Shown: positions 9,108 to 18,328, counted from the first letter of the stretch. The stretch is 64,000 nucleotides of DNA from Pleurocapsaceae cyanobacterium CSU_1_1 (GCA_012034765.1 JAAUOU010000009.1:1-64000), one strand, 5' to 3'. Made by a program: numbers and translations. Notes: generated by a model not told the origin, from the letters alone.

Positions 9108-10532
9108 ATGCCCATTAAGTATGTATCGATGTGGAGACGCTCATCTAATCGGCTGCGCCAAAGTGAAGTTTGGCTAGAGTTCCTGTGCTTAAGTGGCTTG
9201 TTGCTAGCAGCATCAGCTTTGTTTTTGGTTAATTTATCCAGTTTACCTCTGCTTGATTTCCATGAGGCAACCCTGGCACAGGTGGCAAAAGAGATTTATC
9301 GCAGTACTGATTTAAGTACCTGGATTTTTCCTACTCTTGGAAATAAACCCTACCTAGAAGGGCCCACCCTGGTACATAATTTAGTGGCGATCGCTTATAA
9401 AATTGCTGGTGTAGGTGAGTTGACAACTCGTTTTCCTGGAGCTTTACTGGGGGCTGTATCGGTGCTGCTGCTCTATCAGATCGGTCGCGAAATTTTTGTA
9501 GCTCGTCTTCCTGCGTTGTTTTCGGCTTTGGTTTATCTAACTTGTCTGCCTGTAGTGCGTTATAGTCGATTAGCCACTTTAGATGGTCCGTTACTTTGTT
9601 TTGAATTGCTCACAATTTGGGCGGTTTTGCGATCGCGTCGCGACCTAAAATGGACTTTGGTTACAGGAATTGGCTTAAGCTTAATGAGCCTGACCAAAGG
9701 ATTATTCGGGATTCAGATTTTAGCAATCATTTTATTATTTTTGTTTTGGGATACTCCTCGATTACTCAGTTCGATCTATTTTTGGGCTGGATTGTTTTTG
9801 GGCGCAGTTCCAAGTGCGGTGTGGTATTTTGCTCAATTATGGTACTACCGTCAGCTTAATGTTGGTGATGTTCTGGTTAATTTACTTTTGCCTTCAACAC
9901 AACAGCATTTTGTCATGGGAGAATTTTCTCCTAGTTACTATCTAATTCAAGGTATACAGTATTTGTTGCCCTGGTTAATAGTTATGTTTGCAGGAGTACA
10001 GTTGATTCAGCACAATCTTCATTGGGGATGGGGAAAGCTATTGGCAGTATGGCTGGGAGGTTACTTAATCTTGGAGTTTTTAATGCTCAACCACAATGAT
10101 TGGTTTGTGTTACCCCTCTATCCTGCCTTGGCTTTGGCAGCAGGAAAACAGCTAGACCGAATTTATAATTTGCCTAGCTTTATTATTTATCCTCGAAGCT
10201 GGATCTATAGTTTTGCCTTAATGGCACTTTTGGCAGCTTTGGCAGGACTAAATTGGGGTGTCCGCAACTATATTGATTTTTATTTACCGTTTATTTGTGG
10301 TTCTGTTAGCATTACTTTAGGCGCTACAGCCATTGCGATCGCTCAACAAGACAAGCAATTTATCTCTTTGTTATTTTGGGGTCTTTTCGTTTCTATTTTC
10401 GTGCTGGTCATCTCTCCTCATTGGATTTGGGAGCTTGGAGAACAAAAATCTGTCAAACCGATGACTGAATTTGTGCAACAGTATACGCCTCCTCAACCAG
10501 TAGCGAATCCTATGCTCAGTTTCTTTATATAG
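9108..10532 (+). CDS. Membrane glycosyltransferase, PMT/ArnT-like (GT39/GT83 type)
   Basis: This 474-residue protein has around ten membrane spans. The first lumenal loop carries LPLLDFHEATLAQVAKEIYR and WIFPTLGNKPYLEGPTLVHN, matching the PMT/ArnT superfamily, where an acidic residue in this loop binds the polyprenyl-phosphate sugar donor. Here it reads DFHEA where ArnT proteins usually read DE. A TRFPGALLGAVSVLLLYQIG block follows, also typical. Such enzymes move sugars from lipid carriers onto lipids or proteins on the periplasmic side. The C-terminal soluble domain seen in many relatives is short or absent. A hairpin with a T-run follows at 10556-10620. Confidence 0.8.
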   Translation: MPIKYVSMWRRSSNRLRQSEVWLEFLCLSGLLLAASALFLVNLSSLPLLDFHEATLAQVAKEIYRSTDLSTWIFPTLGNKPYLEGPTLVHNLVAIAYKIAGVGELTTRFPGALLGAVSVLLLYQIGREIFVARLPALFSALVYLTCLPVVRYSRLATLDGPLLCFELLTIWAVLRSRRDLKWTLVTGIGLSLMSLTKGLFGIQILAIILLFLFWDTPRLLSSIYFWAGLFLGAVPSAVWYFAQLWYYRQLNVGDVLVNLLLPSTQQHFVMGEFSPSYYLIQGIQYLLPWLIVMFAGVQLIQHNLHWGWGKLLAVWLGGYLILEFLMLNHNDWFVLPLYPALALAAGKQLDRIYNLPSFIIYPRSWIYSFALMALLAALAGLNWGVRNYIDFYLPFICGSVSITLGATAIAIAQQDKQFISLLFWGLFVSIFVLVISPHWIWELGEQKSVKPMTEFVQQYTPPQPVANPMLSFFI

Positions 10533-10555
10533 CGGTGTTTCTTAGGCATCAATCG

Positions 10556-10620
10556 AAAAAATAGAGGCTCAACTGTCAACCATTTAATTTGCTGGTTTAA
10601 GATTGACTGGTCTATTTTTT
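10556..10620 (+). terminator. Imperfect hairpin with T-run, possible terminator
   Basis: AAAAAATAGA (10556-10565) pairs with TCTATTTTTT (10611-10620), with inner pairs TCAA/TTGA and AACC/GGTT. It is placed just after the glycosyltransferase stop and ends in six T residues. The stem is weak in the middle, so this is tentative. Confidence 0.4.
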
Positions 10621-10817
10621 AATTTAATAAAATGCAGTTTAAATGCACATCAGCGACCGAAAAATTTTGATTCTTAATGTCAGAGAGAAATAATAACAAA
10701 AAAAGAGGTGAAACGACAGATAAATCTATATCAAACCGAACTCCTCTAAATAGCTTTATTTTTTGTTGGTTAGCTGACACAAATTATATTATTTCTGCCT
10801 ATAAAACTTATGAAACC

Positions 10818-11205
10818 CTATTCTTCATCATCAACACCAATTTGTCGCAGATGAATATGCTTTCTGCCTAAAGTTATTTCAAATTCATCTCCTTGTTCTA
10901 ATCCCATTTTTTTGGTATAAGCAGAGCCAATTAATAAGTTACCATTAGACTGGACGCTAATTCGATAGCTAGCAGAACGTCCGCCTCTACCTTGTCCATT
11001 GGAAGTACTATCCAATTCAATTCCTTCTGCATCAATCAATGCATTAAGAAATTTCATCATATTGACTCGCTCTACTCCTTTTTTGGTGACTGTATAGTAG
11101 CCACATTTTTTTGGCTTTCTCTTCTTTTGAGAGAGTGCCAAGCTCTTTTACTCTATCTATTAATGTTGGACCGACTAAAGGTTGTGGTTGGGTTGTTTTT
11201 GCCAT
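10818..11205 (-). CDS. cyAbrB-type transcriptional regulator, frameshifted at an A7 run
   Basis: cyAbrB proteins are cyanobacterium-specific DNA-binding regulators of carbon/nitrogen balance and hydrogenase genes. The C-terminal part reads CGYYTVTKKGVERVNMMKFL, RSASYRISVQSNGNLLIGSA and GDEFEITLGRKHIHLRQ, the classic C-terminal AbrB-like domain. The N-terminal part starts at ATG 11205 with MAKTTQPQPLVGPTLIDRVK and ELGTLSKEEKAKK, which is where family members have TGKALVDRVKEL. The two parts are in different frames, split at seven T residues on + at 11106-11112. With six, GCC AAA AAA TGT GGC reads AKKCGYY, exactly as the family does. The TTG at 11141 inside the gene is not the true start. Sequence error, real mutation and polymerase slippage are all possible. 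Confidence 0.8.
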
Positions 11206-11460
11206 TAAATTTGAAACAACTAAAAATCTATTTGGTTTACAATTTTGCTTTCAGCTTAAAGTTTAATTAGGGCTGATTTTTTTGCTTTTCTATTTTCATA
11301 TAAAACTATATTACACTTATTGAGCATAATTAACTAAATTAAAAAATTTAATTTTAATTTTATTGATCTATGTTGACATTGCCAATAATTAATATTTATA
11401 AGTTCGCGAAAAAAATAACAACTAACACACACAGATTTTAATCAGGATTAAATTTTATCC

Positions 11461-11904
11461 ATGAAATTAACCACTCGCGGTCACTATAGCGTTAAGGCAT
11501 TGCTAGATTTAAGCTTGCAGCCAGGATATCAACCAATATCAGTTAAAATGATTGCTCAAAGACAAGATTTACCAGCACCTTATTTGGAAAAGCTATTGAT
11601 AGAAATGCGGCGGGCTGGAATCGTCAATTCAGTTAGAGGAGCAAAAGGAGGTTATCAGCTAGCAGCTAAACCCGAACAAATTTCACTAGGCAAAATTTTA
11701 GAAGCAGTGGGGGAAACTATTGAACCTTTACCTAATCAATTTCCTGATCGCAATTTGCCAGAAGATTGGGTTACGTTTAGTCTTTGGCGTAGACTGCATC
11801 AAAAACTAAAAGAAGCACTCTATGGAATTACTCTAGCGGATCTATATTATGATGCTCGCAGTTGGCAAGCAGCTCAGGGAGAAGAAAATAATTTTGTGGT
11901 TTAA
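11461..11904 (+). CDS. Rrf2-family transcriptional regulator
   Basis: This 147-residue protein opens with KLTTRGHYSVKALLDLSLQP and has a winged helix containing ISVKMIAQRQDLPAPYLEKL and GIVNSVRGAKGGYQLA, the hallmark of Rrf2/IscR regulators. IscR-type members bind a 2Fe-2S or 4Fe-4S cluster with three cysteines in the segment after residue 90; here that segment (about 85-110) has none, so cluster sensing of the usual kind is not supported. The start at ATG 11461 matches the family exactly. It is followed by a gfa remnant and cobD on the same strand; a regulatory link to cobD is possible but unproven. Confidence 0.85.
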   Translation: MKLTTRGHYSVKALLDLSLQPGYQPISVKMIAQRQDLPAPYLEKLLIEMRRAGIVNSVRGAKGGYQLAAKPEQISLGKILEAVGETIEPLPNQFPDRNLPEDWVTFSLWRRLHQKLKEALYGITLADLYYDARSWQAAQGEENNFVV

Positions 11905-12068
11905 AGTTGCAGAGATATCGTTAATTTTAGCTAAATCTGGCAAAAATTATCAGAAATTATCTTCACAAGTAGGAGTAATTATCCAGAATTGAACTAAGCA
12001 GAAAATGATCCTCTTAAAGCTGATTTTGGATAAGATATATATCTATTTTCTATTCGATCTTAAATAAA

Positions 12069-12249
12069 TTGACTAAATCTCAAGAAGCTTTAACTTATCA
12101 AGGTGGCTGCCATTGTGGTTCGGTTCGCTTTCAAGTATTAATTGATCGCTTTCGAGCAGAAGATTGCAATTGTTCTAATCGATCAATTTACTATTCGTTC
12201 ATTTGATGGACAAAATTGGTCAGATAATGTTGCTAAAATTCGAGATTAA
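12069..12249 (+). pseudogene. Remnant of a GFA-family (glutathione-dependent formaldehyde-activating-like) gene
   Basis: From TTG 12069 the frame reads YQGGCHCGSVRFQV and then DCNCS, the two Cys motifs that start GFA zinc proteins. The frame closes at TGA 12204-12206. In another frame from 12178, IDQFTIRSFDGQNW fits the GFA C-terminus and stops at TAA 12247-12249. About 50-60 residues between the two motifs are missing, so this is an internally deleted remnant. Its end overlaps the cobD start region. Confidence 0.6.
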
Positions 12250-13174
12250 TTTAGTAGATATTAGTTTATCACCGAGCGTAATTCTTTTATTGGCAGCTTA
12301 CTTAGACTATTTGATTGGCGATCCTTGGGGGTGGTTGCATCCAGTACAAGTAATGGGATGGCTCATTCAACACTATGCTAATTTAGCGATCAAAATCTGT
12401 CCTCCTGGTTGGCAACGTCGTTTGGCGGGAGTAGGGTTAGGTCTTGGCTTAATTATTGGTAGCGGATTGATTAGCTGGTTAATTATCTGGATCTGTAAAG
12501 TAATAAATCCTATTTTGGGATTAGCTATCCAAATAGTCCTCCTGGCTAGCTGTTTAGCTGGCAAAAGTCTACGGGTAGCAGTACAAGATGTTTTGGCCTC
12601 AATTAATGCTCATAACTTAACTGAAGCGCGATCGCGTCTGAGTTTATATGTAGGACGAGACACTGAAAATTTATCTTTGCCAGAAATTCTACGCGCCTTA
12701 TTAGAAACAGTGGCGGAAAACTCGGTTGATGGTGTCACTGCTCCCCTATTTTATGCGATCGCTGGCTCTTTGACGCCGATCGGTGCTGTTCCTGTTGCTT
12801 TAGCTTATAAAGCTGCCAGTACTTTAGATTCTATGGTGGGCTATCTCCGCGAACCCTATACAGACCTGGGCTGGTTTAGCGCCCAATTAGAAGATCGTCT
12901 GACCTGGCTACCCTGTCGTTTGACGGTGCTAACTTTGTGTCTTGGTTCGGGCAGACCTTCAGAAATCTGGAACATTTGTAGTCGTGATGGTATCAAAGAT
13001 CCTAGTCCTAATTCAGGCTGGAGCGAAGCCGCTTATGCAGGAGTTTTAAAAGTGCAGTTGGGTGGAAAAAATACCTATCAGGGAATAGTCAAAGAAAAAC
13101 CTTTACTCGGTAATCCTACCGAACAAATTTCACTAGAGAAAATTAATGATGCTTTAACCCTAACTCGCTATTAG
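12206..13174 (+). CDS. cobD: Adenosylcobinamide-phosphate synthase CobD/CbiB
   Basis: CobD/CbiB is an inner-membrane enzyme that attaches the aminopropanol arm to adenosylcobyric acid in late cobalamin synthesis. The signature blocks are all present in order: AAYLDYLIGDPWGWLHPVQV near residue 30, ENSVDGVTAPLFYAIAG near 175, KAASTLDSMVGYLREPYTDL near 205 and PNSGWSEAAYAGVLKVQLGG near 275. Length (about 320) is normal and there are four to five membrane spans. Start is uncertain: ATG 12206 or ATG 12227 (MLLKFEIN) both fit; the overlap with the gfa remnant gives no help. No other cobalamin gene is in the window. Confidence 0.9.
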   Translation: MDKIGQIMLLKFEINLVDISLSPSVILLLAAYLDYLIGDPWGWLHPVQVMGWLIQHYANLAIKICPPGWQRRLAGVGLGLGLIIGSGLISWLIIWICKVINPILGLAIQIVLLASCLAGKSLRVAVQDVLASINAHNLTEARSRLSLYVGRDTENLSLPEILRALLETVAENSVDGVTAPLFYAIAGSLTPIGAVPVALAYKAASTLDSMVGYLREPYTDLGWFSAQLEDRLTWLPCRLTVLTLCLGSGRPSEIWNICSRDGIKDPSPNSGWSEAAYAGVLKVQLGGKNTYQGIVKEKPLLGNPTEQISLEKINDALTLTRY

Positions 13175-13661
13175 TTTTTTGAGTTGGCTGGCGATCGCGA
13201 TCGCTATTCATATTTTTTTTAGAGGAGATTTTTTAACTCACTAGGTAACTGGGATTATTCTGGTCTAGCAGCAAGCAACATGTACTGGAGGAAAGTCATA
13301 ACAGTATAAATGTGATTTATATAACAATATGCCCACAATTTATTTGTTACAAAAGAATCTGTGATTTTCTGAACTTTGTTGATATTTTGTCAAATAATCA
13401 TGTTTACCAACAATTAACCATAACTTTAGATAAATTTCACAGTAATTAGGTGATCTTGCTCAGGCAAAATCAAAAGGAGATCGTGCAGCATAAGATTGAA
13501 ACAAAAGTTTATCAGCCAATAAGCTTTTTTGTAGATTAAACTTTGACACCAAACTAAAATTTTTCGTTTGCGTCGGAGCATTTAAACAGAAAACCAAACA
13601 TAAAAGAACCATCGTAAATCGATTACTACCGTTAGCAAATACTAGTGTTTAGGAGTCCTTA
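13175..13661. other. Intergenic region, 487 bp, no gene seen
   Basis: No convincing reading frame or RNA is visible. A good ribosome site, TTTAGGAGT, lies at its right edge about ten bases before ATG 13662. I looked for a cobalamin-riboswitch-like box and did not find one. Confidence 0.45.
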
Positions 13662-14018
13662 ATGAATTTAGTACAACATACATTTGCCACATTGCATCCC
13701 AGTTTATGGCTAGCTCGCATACAACGCGCTATCTTTCCCGTTACTACAAGCAAGCCAAGCAAAATCTTGCTATCTCCTGTGCGTAAATGGTTAGATGGTC
13801 TGGCAATTGAAGATCGTACTTTTGCCCATCGCATTTGCAAAATGATCCCCAGTCAATGTCCTTTTGAACGAGAAGTAAAGTTAGGAGGATATACTTTGAT
13901 TAAAATTCCTCCCCTATGTAAACTCAATCCTGTTTACAACGAGTTAATTGCGCTGCGTTTTCGAGCAATTTGCTATCTAGCTGATACTTGTGGTGAAGAT
14001 GTTAGCATCTACTGTTGA
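13662..14018 (+). CDS. Mo-dependent nitrogenase C-terminal-domain protein (Mo-nitro_C)
   Basis: This 118-residue protein matches the Mo-nitro_C family common in cyanobacteria: LLSPVRKWLDGLAIEDRTFA, then HRICKMIPSQCPFEREVKLG, then KIPPLCKLNPVYNELIALRF, RAICYLADTCGEDV. Five cysteines (in KM..QCPF, PPLCK, AICYL, DTCGE and at the C-terminal end) might bind metal. The family name comes from a domain name; the protein is widespread in cyanobacteria that do not fix nitrogen, so no link to nitrogenase should be assumed. AGGAGT lies about ten bases before the ATG. The next gene follows after 54 bases. Confidence 0.85.
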   Translation: MNLVQHTFATLHPSLWLARIQRAIFPVTTSKPSKILLSPVRKWLDGLAIEDRTFAHRICKMIPSQCPFEREVKLGGYTLIKIPPLCKLNPVYNELIALRFRAICYLADTCGEDVSIYC

Positions 14019-14072
14019 GATAGATTAGAAGATAGCTTAAAATTGAGTATTCTCATCTTTTAACAGATAATT

Positions 14073-14840
14073 GTGGCAATCATTGCGCTCAAAGCTTGGT
14101 ATTTAGCACAGTATGAACCGATTAAGCAGGTAATTCAGCATCCTTGTACCCTCCGCTTAAGTAGAAATAGCCTCTTGAAAACAGGTTTGCGGGCAGATTT
14201 TTTAGACGATCGCCTAGAAGTAGAAGGTTCGGACTGGTTTCAACTATATCTATCAGGAAAAACCGTTGAATTTTATATCCAAGGTAGCGGTACTTATGTA
14301 GTATCTAACATTGATTTGGTGTCTCAGGAAATTTATTTCACCAAATCTACTAGTATTTCAGGGTTGCAACCAGTTATTTATTACAGTCCCCAAACTCACC
14401 ACCAGGCTGCTAATCAAGCAATTACTGCCACTTTGACCACAATTATTGAGAATCTCGCAACGCGATCGCGAATTCCTTTAACTTTAGAGGTTACTCCTCG
14501 CACTTCAGGCTCTCCGCTACGCTTGAGCAATAGTCAGTTTAGTAAGATTAATAAAAGTTTACTGTTAATTGCCGATGTCACCCCGATTGAAAGCATCATC
14601 ACAGATGATCAGTCTGAGTTGTTAATAGACTCTAAAGTTTGTGTTGAATTGGGCTATGGTATTCAAACTAAAGATAATGGTCAAATTTTGCTTTTGACCC
14701 AAGAACGCACCGATTTATCAGGCACACTACCTTTTGATATGGCTGGTTATAAACAATTAAGTTTTACTGATGGTAAGCAACTAGGGAAAAGTCTGCCTAA
14801 ACTCATTGATATTATGTTGCAAAGATACAGCCTTTTTTAA
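14073..14840 (+). CDS. Hypothetical protein with TIR/nucleotide-binding-like C-terminal half
   Basis: This 255-residue protein starts at GTG 14073. The N-terminal 110 residues form a beta-rich segment (DFLDDRLEVEGSDWFQLYLS, then VEFYIQGSGTYVVSNIDLV). The C-terminal half shows a Rossmann-like pattern: KINKSLLLIADVTPIESI, then DSKVCVELGYGIQTKDNGQI LLLTQER, and a final helical block. A strand ending in ADVTP followed by a helix with N/C-VELGYG recalls nucleoside 2-deoxyribosyltransferase and TIR-like folds, in which the E of ELGYA is catalytic. I infer this from pattern only. It sits 54 bases after the Mo-nitro_C gene. Confidence 0.55.
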   Translation: MAIIALKAWYLAQYEPIKQVIQHPCTLRLSRNSLLKTGLRADFLDDRLEVEGSDWFQLYLSGKTVEFYIQGSGTYVVSNIDLVSQEIYFTKSTSISGLQPVIYYSPQTHHQAANQAITATLTTIIENLATRSRIPLTLEVTPRTSGSPLRLSNSQFSKINKSLLLIADVTPIESIITDDQSELLIDSKVCVELGYGIQTKDNGQILLLTQERTDLSGTLPFDMAGYKQLSFTDGKQLGKSLPKLIDIMLQRYSLF

Positions 14841-14953
14841 AAGGAGTTCGCCCGTGAGGTTAAATACCAAGATAAAACAGGTGGTTCATAAGGTAGACTT
14901 TAATTGAGAACTATTCTTATAAAGAGCCAGAGTTGGTTTCTTTGTCTAAAATA

Positions 14954-16072
14954 ATGAACCCCTCAGTAATTCTCCAGCTTAAAAACATTACTAAGACTTT
15001 TCCTGGTCGAACAGGATCAGCTACAACTAGTCAATCTACGGCAGTGTTGGATGATGTTAGCTTAACTCTCAATCATGGTGAATTACTAGGCTTGTTAGGG
15101 CCATCTGGATGTGGCAAAACCACCCTGTTAAGAATAGTAGGGGGATTCGAATCTATCTCTGGAGGAACAGTAGCGATCGCAGGCAAGGTAGTTGCGACTA
15201 ACTGTGAATCTTTAGCAGCGGAAAAACGCCATACAGGCATGGTCTTTCAAGATTACGCTCTGTTTCCTCATTTAACGGTGGCAGAAAATATTGCTTTTGG
15301 TTTGAAACGTCAGAAAAACTCTAGCAAGAGTAACAAGGGTTTATTCTCTCGTCAGCATCAGCCGTCTATTGACCAGAGAGTTGGAGAAATTCTTCACTTG
15401 GTGGGATTAGAAGGTTTTGAACAGCGTTACCCTCATCAACTTTCAGGTGGACAACAGCAACGTATTTCTCTGGCAAGAGCCTTAGCACCCGAACCAGCCT
15501 TGATTTTATTAGATGAACCCCTCAGTAATTTAGATGTCCAAGTACGCCATCGTCTGCGAGCCGAAATTCGCGCTATTCTCAAAGCAGCAGGGACATCAGC
15601 GATTTTTGTCACTCACGATCGCGAAGAAGCCCTGGCAATCTCTGATAAAATTGCCGTGATGCATCGGGGAAAAATCGAGCAGGTAGGAACTCCTGAAGAA
15701 ATTTATCTTAATCCCGCCACGCACTTTGTAGCAGAATTCGTCACCCAAGCAAATTTTCTACCCGCCACTAAACAGGGAGAAGTTTGGGTTACAGAAATAG
15801 GTAAAATAAGCGCATCACTATCTCAACCCAACGAAGTAATAACTGGAGACTTGATGTTGCGTCCTGAAGATATTACTTTAATAGCCGATCCTCACTCTAA
15901 AATTGTGGTGCGAGAAAGACAGTTTTTAGGTCGAGAATACTATTACGGGGTAGAAACAGCTTCGGGGAAAATGCTCTATGCGCGGATGGGTTTGACTAAT
16001 GCGATCGCTGTAGGTACAAAAGTTAGTTTATCCCTGAATATAAATACCCCCCAGATATTTGGCATCAATTAA
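14954..16072 (+). CDS. ABC transporter ATP-binding protein, Fe3+/FutC-AfuC type
   Basis: The protein has Walker A GPSGCGKTT, the Q-loop VFQDYALFPHLTVAENIAFG, the signature LSGGQQQRISLARAL, Walker B LILLDEPLSNLD, and an H-loop in FVTHDREEAL. A C-terminal TOBE-like domain (residues about 280-370) includes LMLRPEDITL. This set marks the MOI/CUT1 group, best fitting iron(III) importers. No permease or binding protein is adjacent, so the transporter partners lie elsewhere. ATG 14954 (MNPSVILQLKNITKTFPG) is the likelier start; an in-frame TTG at 14933 also exists. An insert (QKNSSKSNKGLFSRQHQPSI) in the helical domain is longer than in most relatives. Confidence 0.85.
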   Translation: MNPSVILQLKNITKTFPGRTGSATTSQSTAVLDDVSLTLNHGELLGLLGPSGCGKTTLLRIVGGFESISGGTVAIAGKVVATNCESLAAEKRHTGMVFQDYALFPHLTVAENIAFGLKRQKNSSKSNKGLFSRQHQPSIDQRVGEILHLVGLEGFEQRYPHQLSGGQQQRISLARALAPEPALILLDEPLSNLDVQVRHRLRAEIRAILKAAGTSAIFVTHDREEALAISDKIAVMHRGKIEQVGTPEEIYLNPATHFVAEFVTQANFLPATKQGEVWVTEIGKISASLSQPNEVITGDLMLRPEDITLIADPHSKIVVRERQFLGREYYYGVETASGKMLYARMGLTNAIAVGTKVSLSLNINTPQIFGIN

Positions 16073-16847
16073 ATCGAAAACTATACTAAAAAATATGGTG
16101 ATTTTTATCGTTTAAAAGTTTCTAATAATAATTCAGTTATTGTAGTAGGCGATCGCTATTAGAAAAGAAATCCCATCAAGATATCCTCAGTTTATTATTA
16201 TTAGCCAGGGATGAACAAGGCAAAGGGATGACGGATGAAGAACTACACGATGAATTAATTACTCTATTATTTGCGGGGCATGAAACAACTGCTTCAGCGT
16301 TAAGCTGGCTATTCTACTGGATTCATTATGCTCCAGAAGTGGAGGCTAAACTACGCTCGGAATTAGATTTTGGGGAGAAGGGATTGAAGGTATTAATTAC
16401 CAAAAAGTTAATAATTTGTCTTATTTAGACGCTGTAGTTTCCGAAACCTTACGAATTTATCCAGTTATTGCAGGTGTTTTTGCGCGTATTCCTACTCAAG
16501 CAATTTCTATTTTAGGATACAAACTCCAACATGATGACTGGTTGTCTATCTCAATTTATGCACTTCACCATCGAGAAGACTTGTATCCCGATGCCAAGCA
16601 ATTCAAGCCAGAAAGGTTTTTAGAGAGAACATACTCGCCGAATGAATATATTCCGTTTGGAGGAGGAAATCGTCGCTGTATAGGTTCGGCTTTAGCATTG
16701 TTAGAAATGAAATTAGTTACGGTTACCGTATTATCTCGATTCCAACTAGCATTAACAAATAAATGTCCTTTATATCCAGTACGCCGAGGTATCACTCTTG
16801 CTCCTCCTGCTTCTTTGAGGATGGTAATTAAAAATAAGCTGTCGTAG
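16073..16847 (+). pseudogene. Decayed cytochrome P450
   Basis: Three pieces remain. The first, from 16073, reads YTKKYGDFYRLKVSNNN and ends at TAG near 16160, matching the P450 N-terminal sheet. The second, in another frame, reads HQDILSLLLLARDE and AGHETTASALSWLFYWIHYA, the I-helix with its oxygen-binding AGxxT. The third, one frame off again, has SETLRIYP (ExxR), FKPERFLE and FGGGNRRCIGSALALLEMKL, the heme-Cys loop. Roughly 150 residues between pieces one and two are gone. Between two and three a single base is missing near the T4-G4 run at 16368-16375. The large deletion makes this a true remnant. Confidence 0.8.
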
Positions 16848-17092
16848 GGTCGTAGGCTGATAAAATACAACTGAGAGCAAAAAACTTTTCAAGATTGCCT
16901 CTTTGCCCGCAAATTAATCAATTTAAATAATCCAAATGCTAAAAGCGATCGCCGTAAGCCTGTAAGATGAGTTTGATTTATCAGTTTTACGAGTTTTATA
17001 CCCAAAATTAGAGGATAGAAAGCCGAAAACTGGATAAAAATAGCTACCCAGTCAAGAAAAGATACAAAATATTTTTCTATGAAATGTAGCTT

Positions 17093-17752
17093 TTAATTGA
17101 TCACTCTGAATGTTAAATTAACTCTTTCACTTGATATTTTAGAAGTTTTTGGTACTTGATGTTTCCAAAAGTGTTGAGTCGATCCTCTCATGATTAGTAG
17201 ACTGCCATGAGTCAAAGAGACTTCAACCGTATCTAAATCTTTATTTGATTTATGTCTTAATTGAAAACGTCTAGTTGCGCCGAAACTTACTGAAACTATC
17301 GTTGGATTATTGCCCAATTCTGGCTCATCATCACTATGCCATGAAACATAATCCTTTCCATGCCGATACAAATTTAATAAGACACTATTAAATTGAAGCT
17401 CTAACACTTGTTCAATTCTGTCTTTGATTGACAATAATATTGGTGTCCAAGTATCAGGGTGCATAGTAATACTTGAGTACTTGTAGGATTTGCCTTCATC
17501 TGCATACCAAGCTGTTAATCTAGGTTGATTGACTTCTCTCCCAAAAATTTTTATTTGATCTTGTCGCCAATTTATACTGCTCCTTAACTCTTTAAAAAAT
17601 TGATCGCTTTCTAACTCTGCAAAAAAGTTTCGATAGATAATTACTTCTCCATCCACCATAGGTTTACCTGATGGTAAAGTTAAAATTTCAGAATATTTTT
17701 GATTTTCAATTTGCATTGTCTCAAACAGATTAAGATTAAACTGTTTTTCCAT
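17093..17752 (-). CDS. AlkB-like Fe(II)/2-oxoglutarate dioxygenase
   Basis: AlkB-type enzymes remove methyl groups from damaged nucleic-acid bases by oxidation. This 219-residue protein has the full core: PRLTAWYADEG, FNSVLLNLYRHGKDYVSWHS followed by DDEPELG (the HxD iron ligands), IVSVSFGATRRFQLRHK, GSLLIMRGSTQHFWKHQVPK (the distal iron histidine is in HFWKHQVPK) and RVNLTFR, the 2-oxoglutarate arginine block. It is closest in layout to ALKBH2/3-like bacterial homologues. It stands alone, start ATG 17752. Confidence 0.88.
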   Translation of the reverse strand: MEKQFNLNLFETMQIENQKYSEILTLPSGKPMVDGEVIIYRNFFAELESDQFFKELRSSINWRQDQIKIFGREVNQPRLTAWYADEGKSYKYSSITMHPDTWTPILLSIKDRIEQVLELQFNSVLLNLYRHGKDYVSWHSDDEPELGNNPTIVSVSFGATRRFQLRHKSNKDLDTVEVSLTHGSLLIMRGSTQHFWKHQVPKTSKISSERVNLTFRVIN

Positions 17753-17993
17753 ATCATTCTCATTATTTCAATGTTCTATCCTTTTAAAATACTCTGGTAA
17801 CACACAAAAAGGTTAGACAGAATAGGAGATCGCTTTATTTACTAGATGCAACAACATCAAATAATTTTACTTAAATACTTAATAATAATATGCAATTGTG
17901 TATATCTAAAATGTAATTACTTAGAGCTTTTACTTTAAATGTCAGATTTATCGTCTTCCGAGCGCAAGCTCAAGAATCGCCGTCAATTTATTC

Positions 17994-18215
17994 AATGGAG
18001 TTTATATTCACGCTAATCTATTTGCGATCTATCGTACTGGTCACGGTCTAGAATCTAACGAAGAAAGCGATGTAATTACCATGGGTACTGCCGAACGAAA
18101 TATCCTAGAGTTTGCCTACAAGTATCCTGGAAAATATATGTTCCATCCCCATCAAGACTATATTGCCGAACATGGCTGTATGGGTTTTTTTGATGTAATT
18201 GCTGAAGACGCATAA
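17994..18215 (+). pseudogene. C-terminal fragment of a multicopper oxidase
   Basis: The frame reads NGVYIHANLFAIYRTGHGLE, ITMGTAERNILEFAYKYPGK, then YMFHPHQDYIAEHGCMGFFD and stops at TAA 18213. This matches the last 75 residues of a periplasmic multicopper oxidase family with a late FHPHQ...GCMGFF copper motif. The frame is open back to about 17925, but the residues before 17994 do not look like this family and no start or signal peptide is present. The bulk of the gene is gone. Confidence 0.6.
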
Positions 18216-18328
18216 GATGGCTCTCTTAACGATAGAAATTACTGATTATTCAAGCTATTGACTTCAATTATTGATACTAGTAAAGTACTAAATCAAGTTA
18301 ATTAAGAATAAATATCAATAATTTTACT

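Noticed and set aside
10677-10871. 64-codon plus-strand frame
   Set aside because: Runs into the cyAbrB C-terminus on the opposite strand and has no similarity.
10992-11270. 92-codon plus-strand frame
   Set aside because: Antisense to the frameshifted cyAbrB gene; hydrophobic by chance.
13175-13661. Possible riboswitch or small RNA between cobD and the Mo-nitro_C gene
   Set aside because: A cobalamin riboswitch would be expected before cobD, and no conserved box was found.
13662-14018. Evidence for nitrogen fixation from the Mo-nitrogenase domain name
   Set aside because: No nif genes are present and the family is common in non-fixing cyanobacteria.
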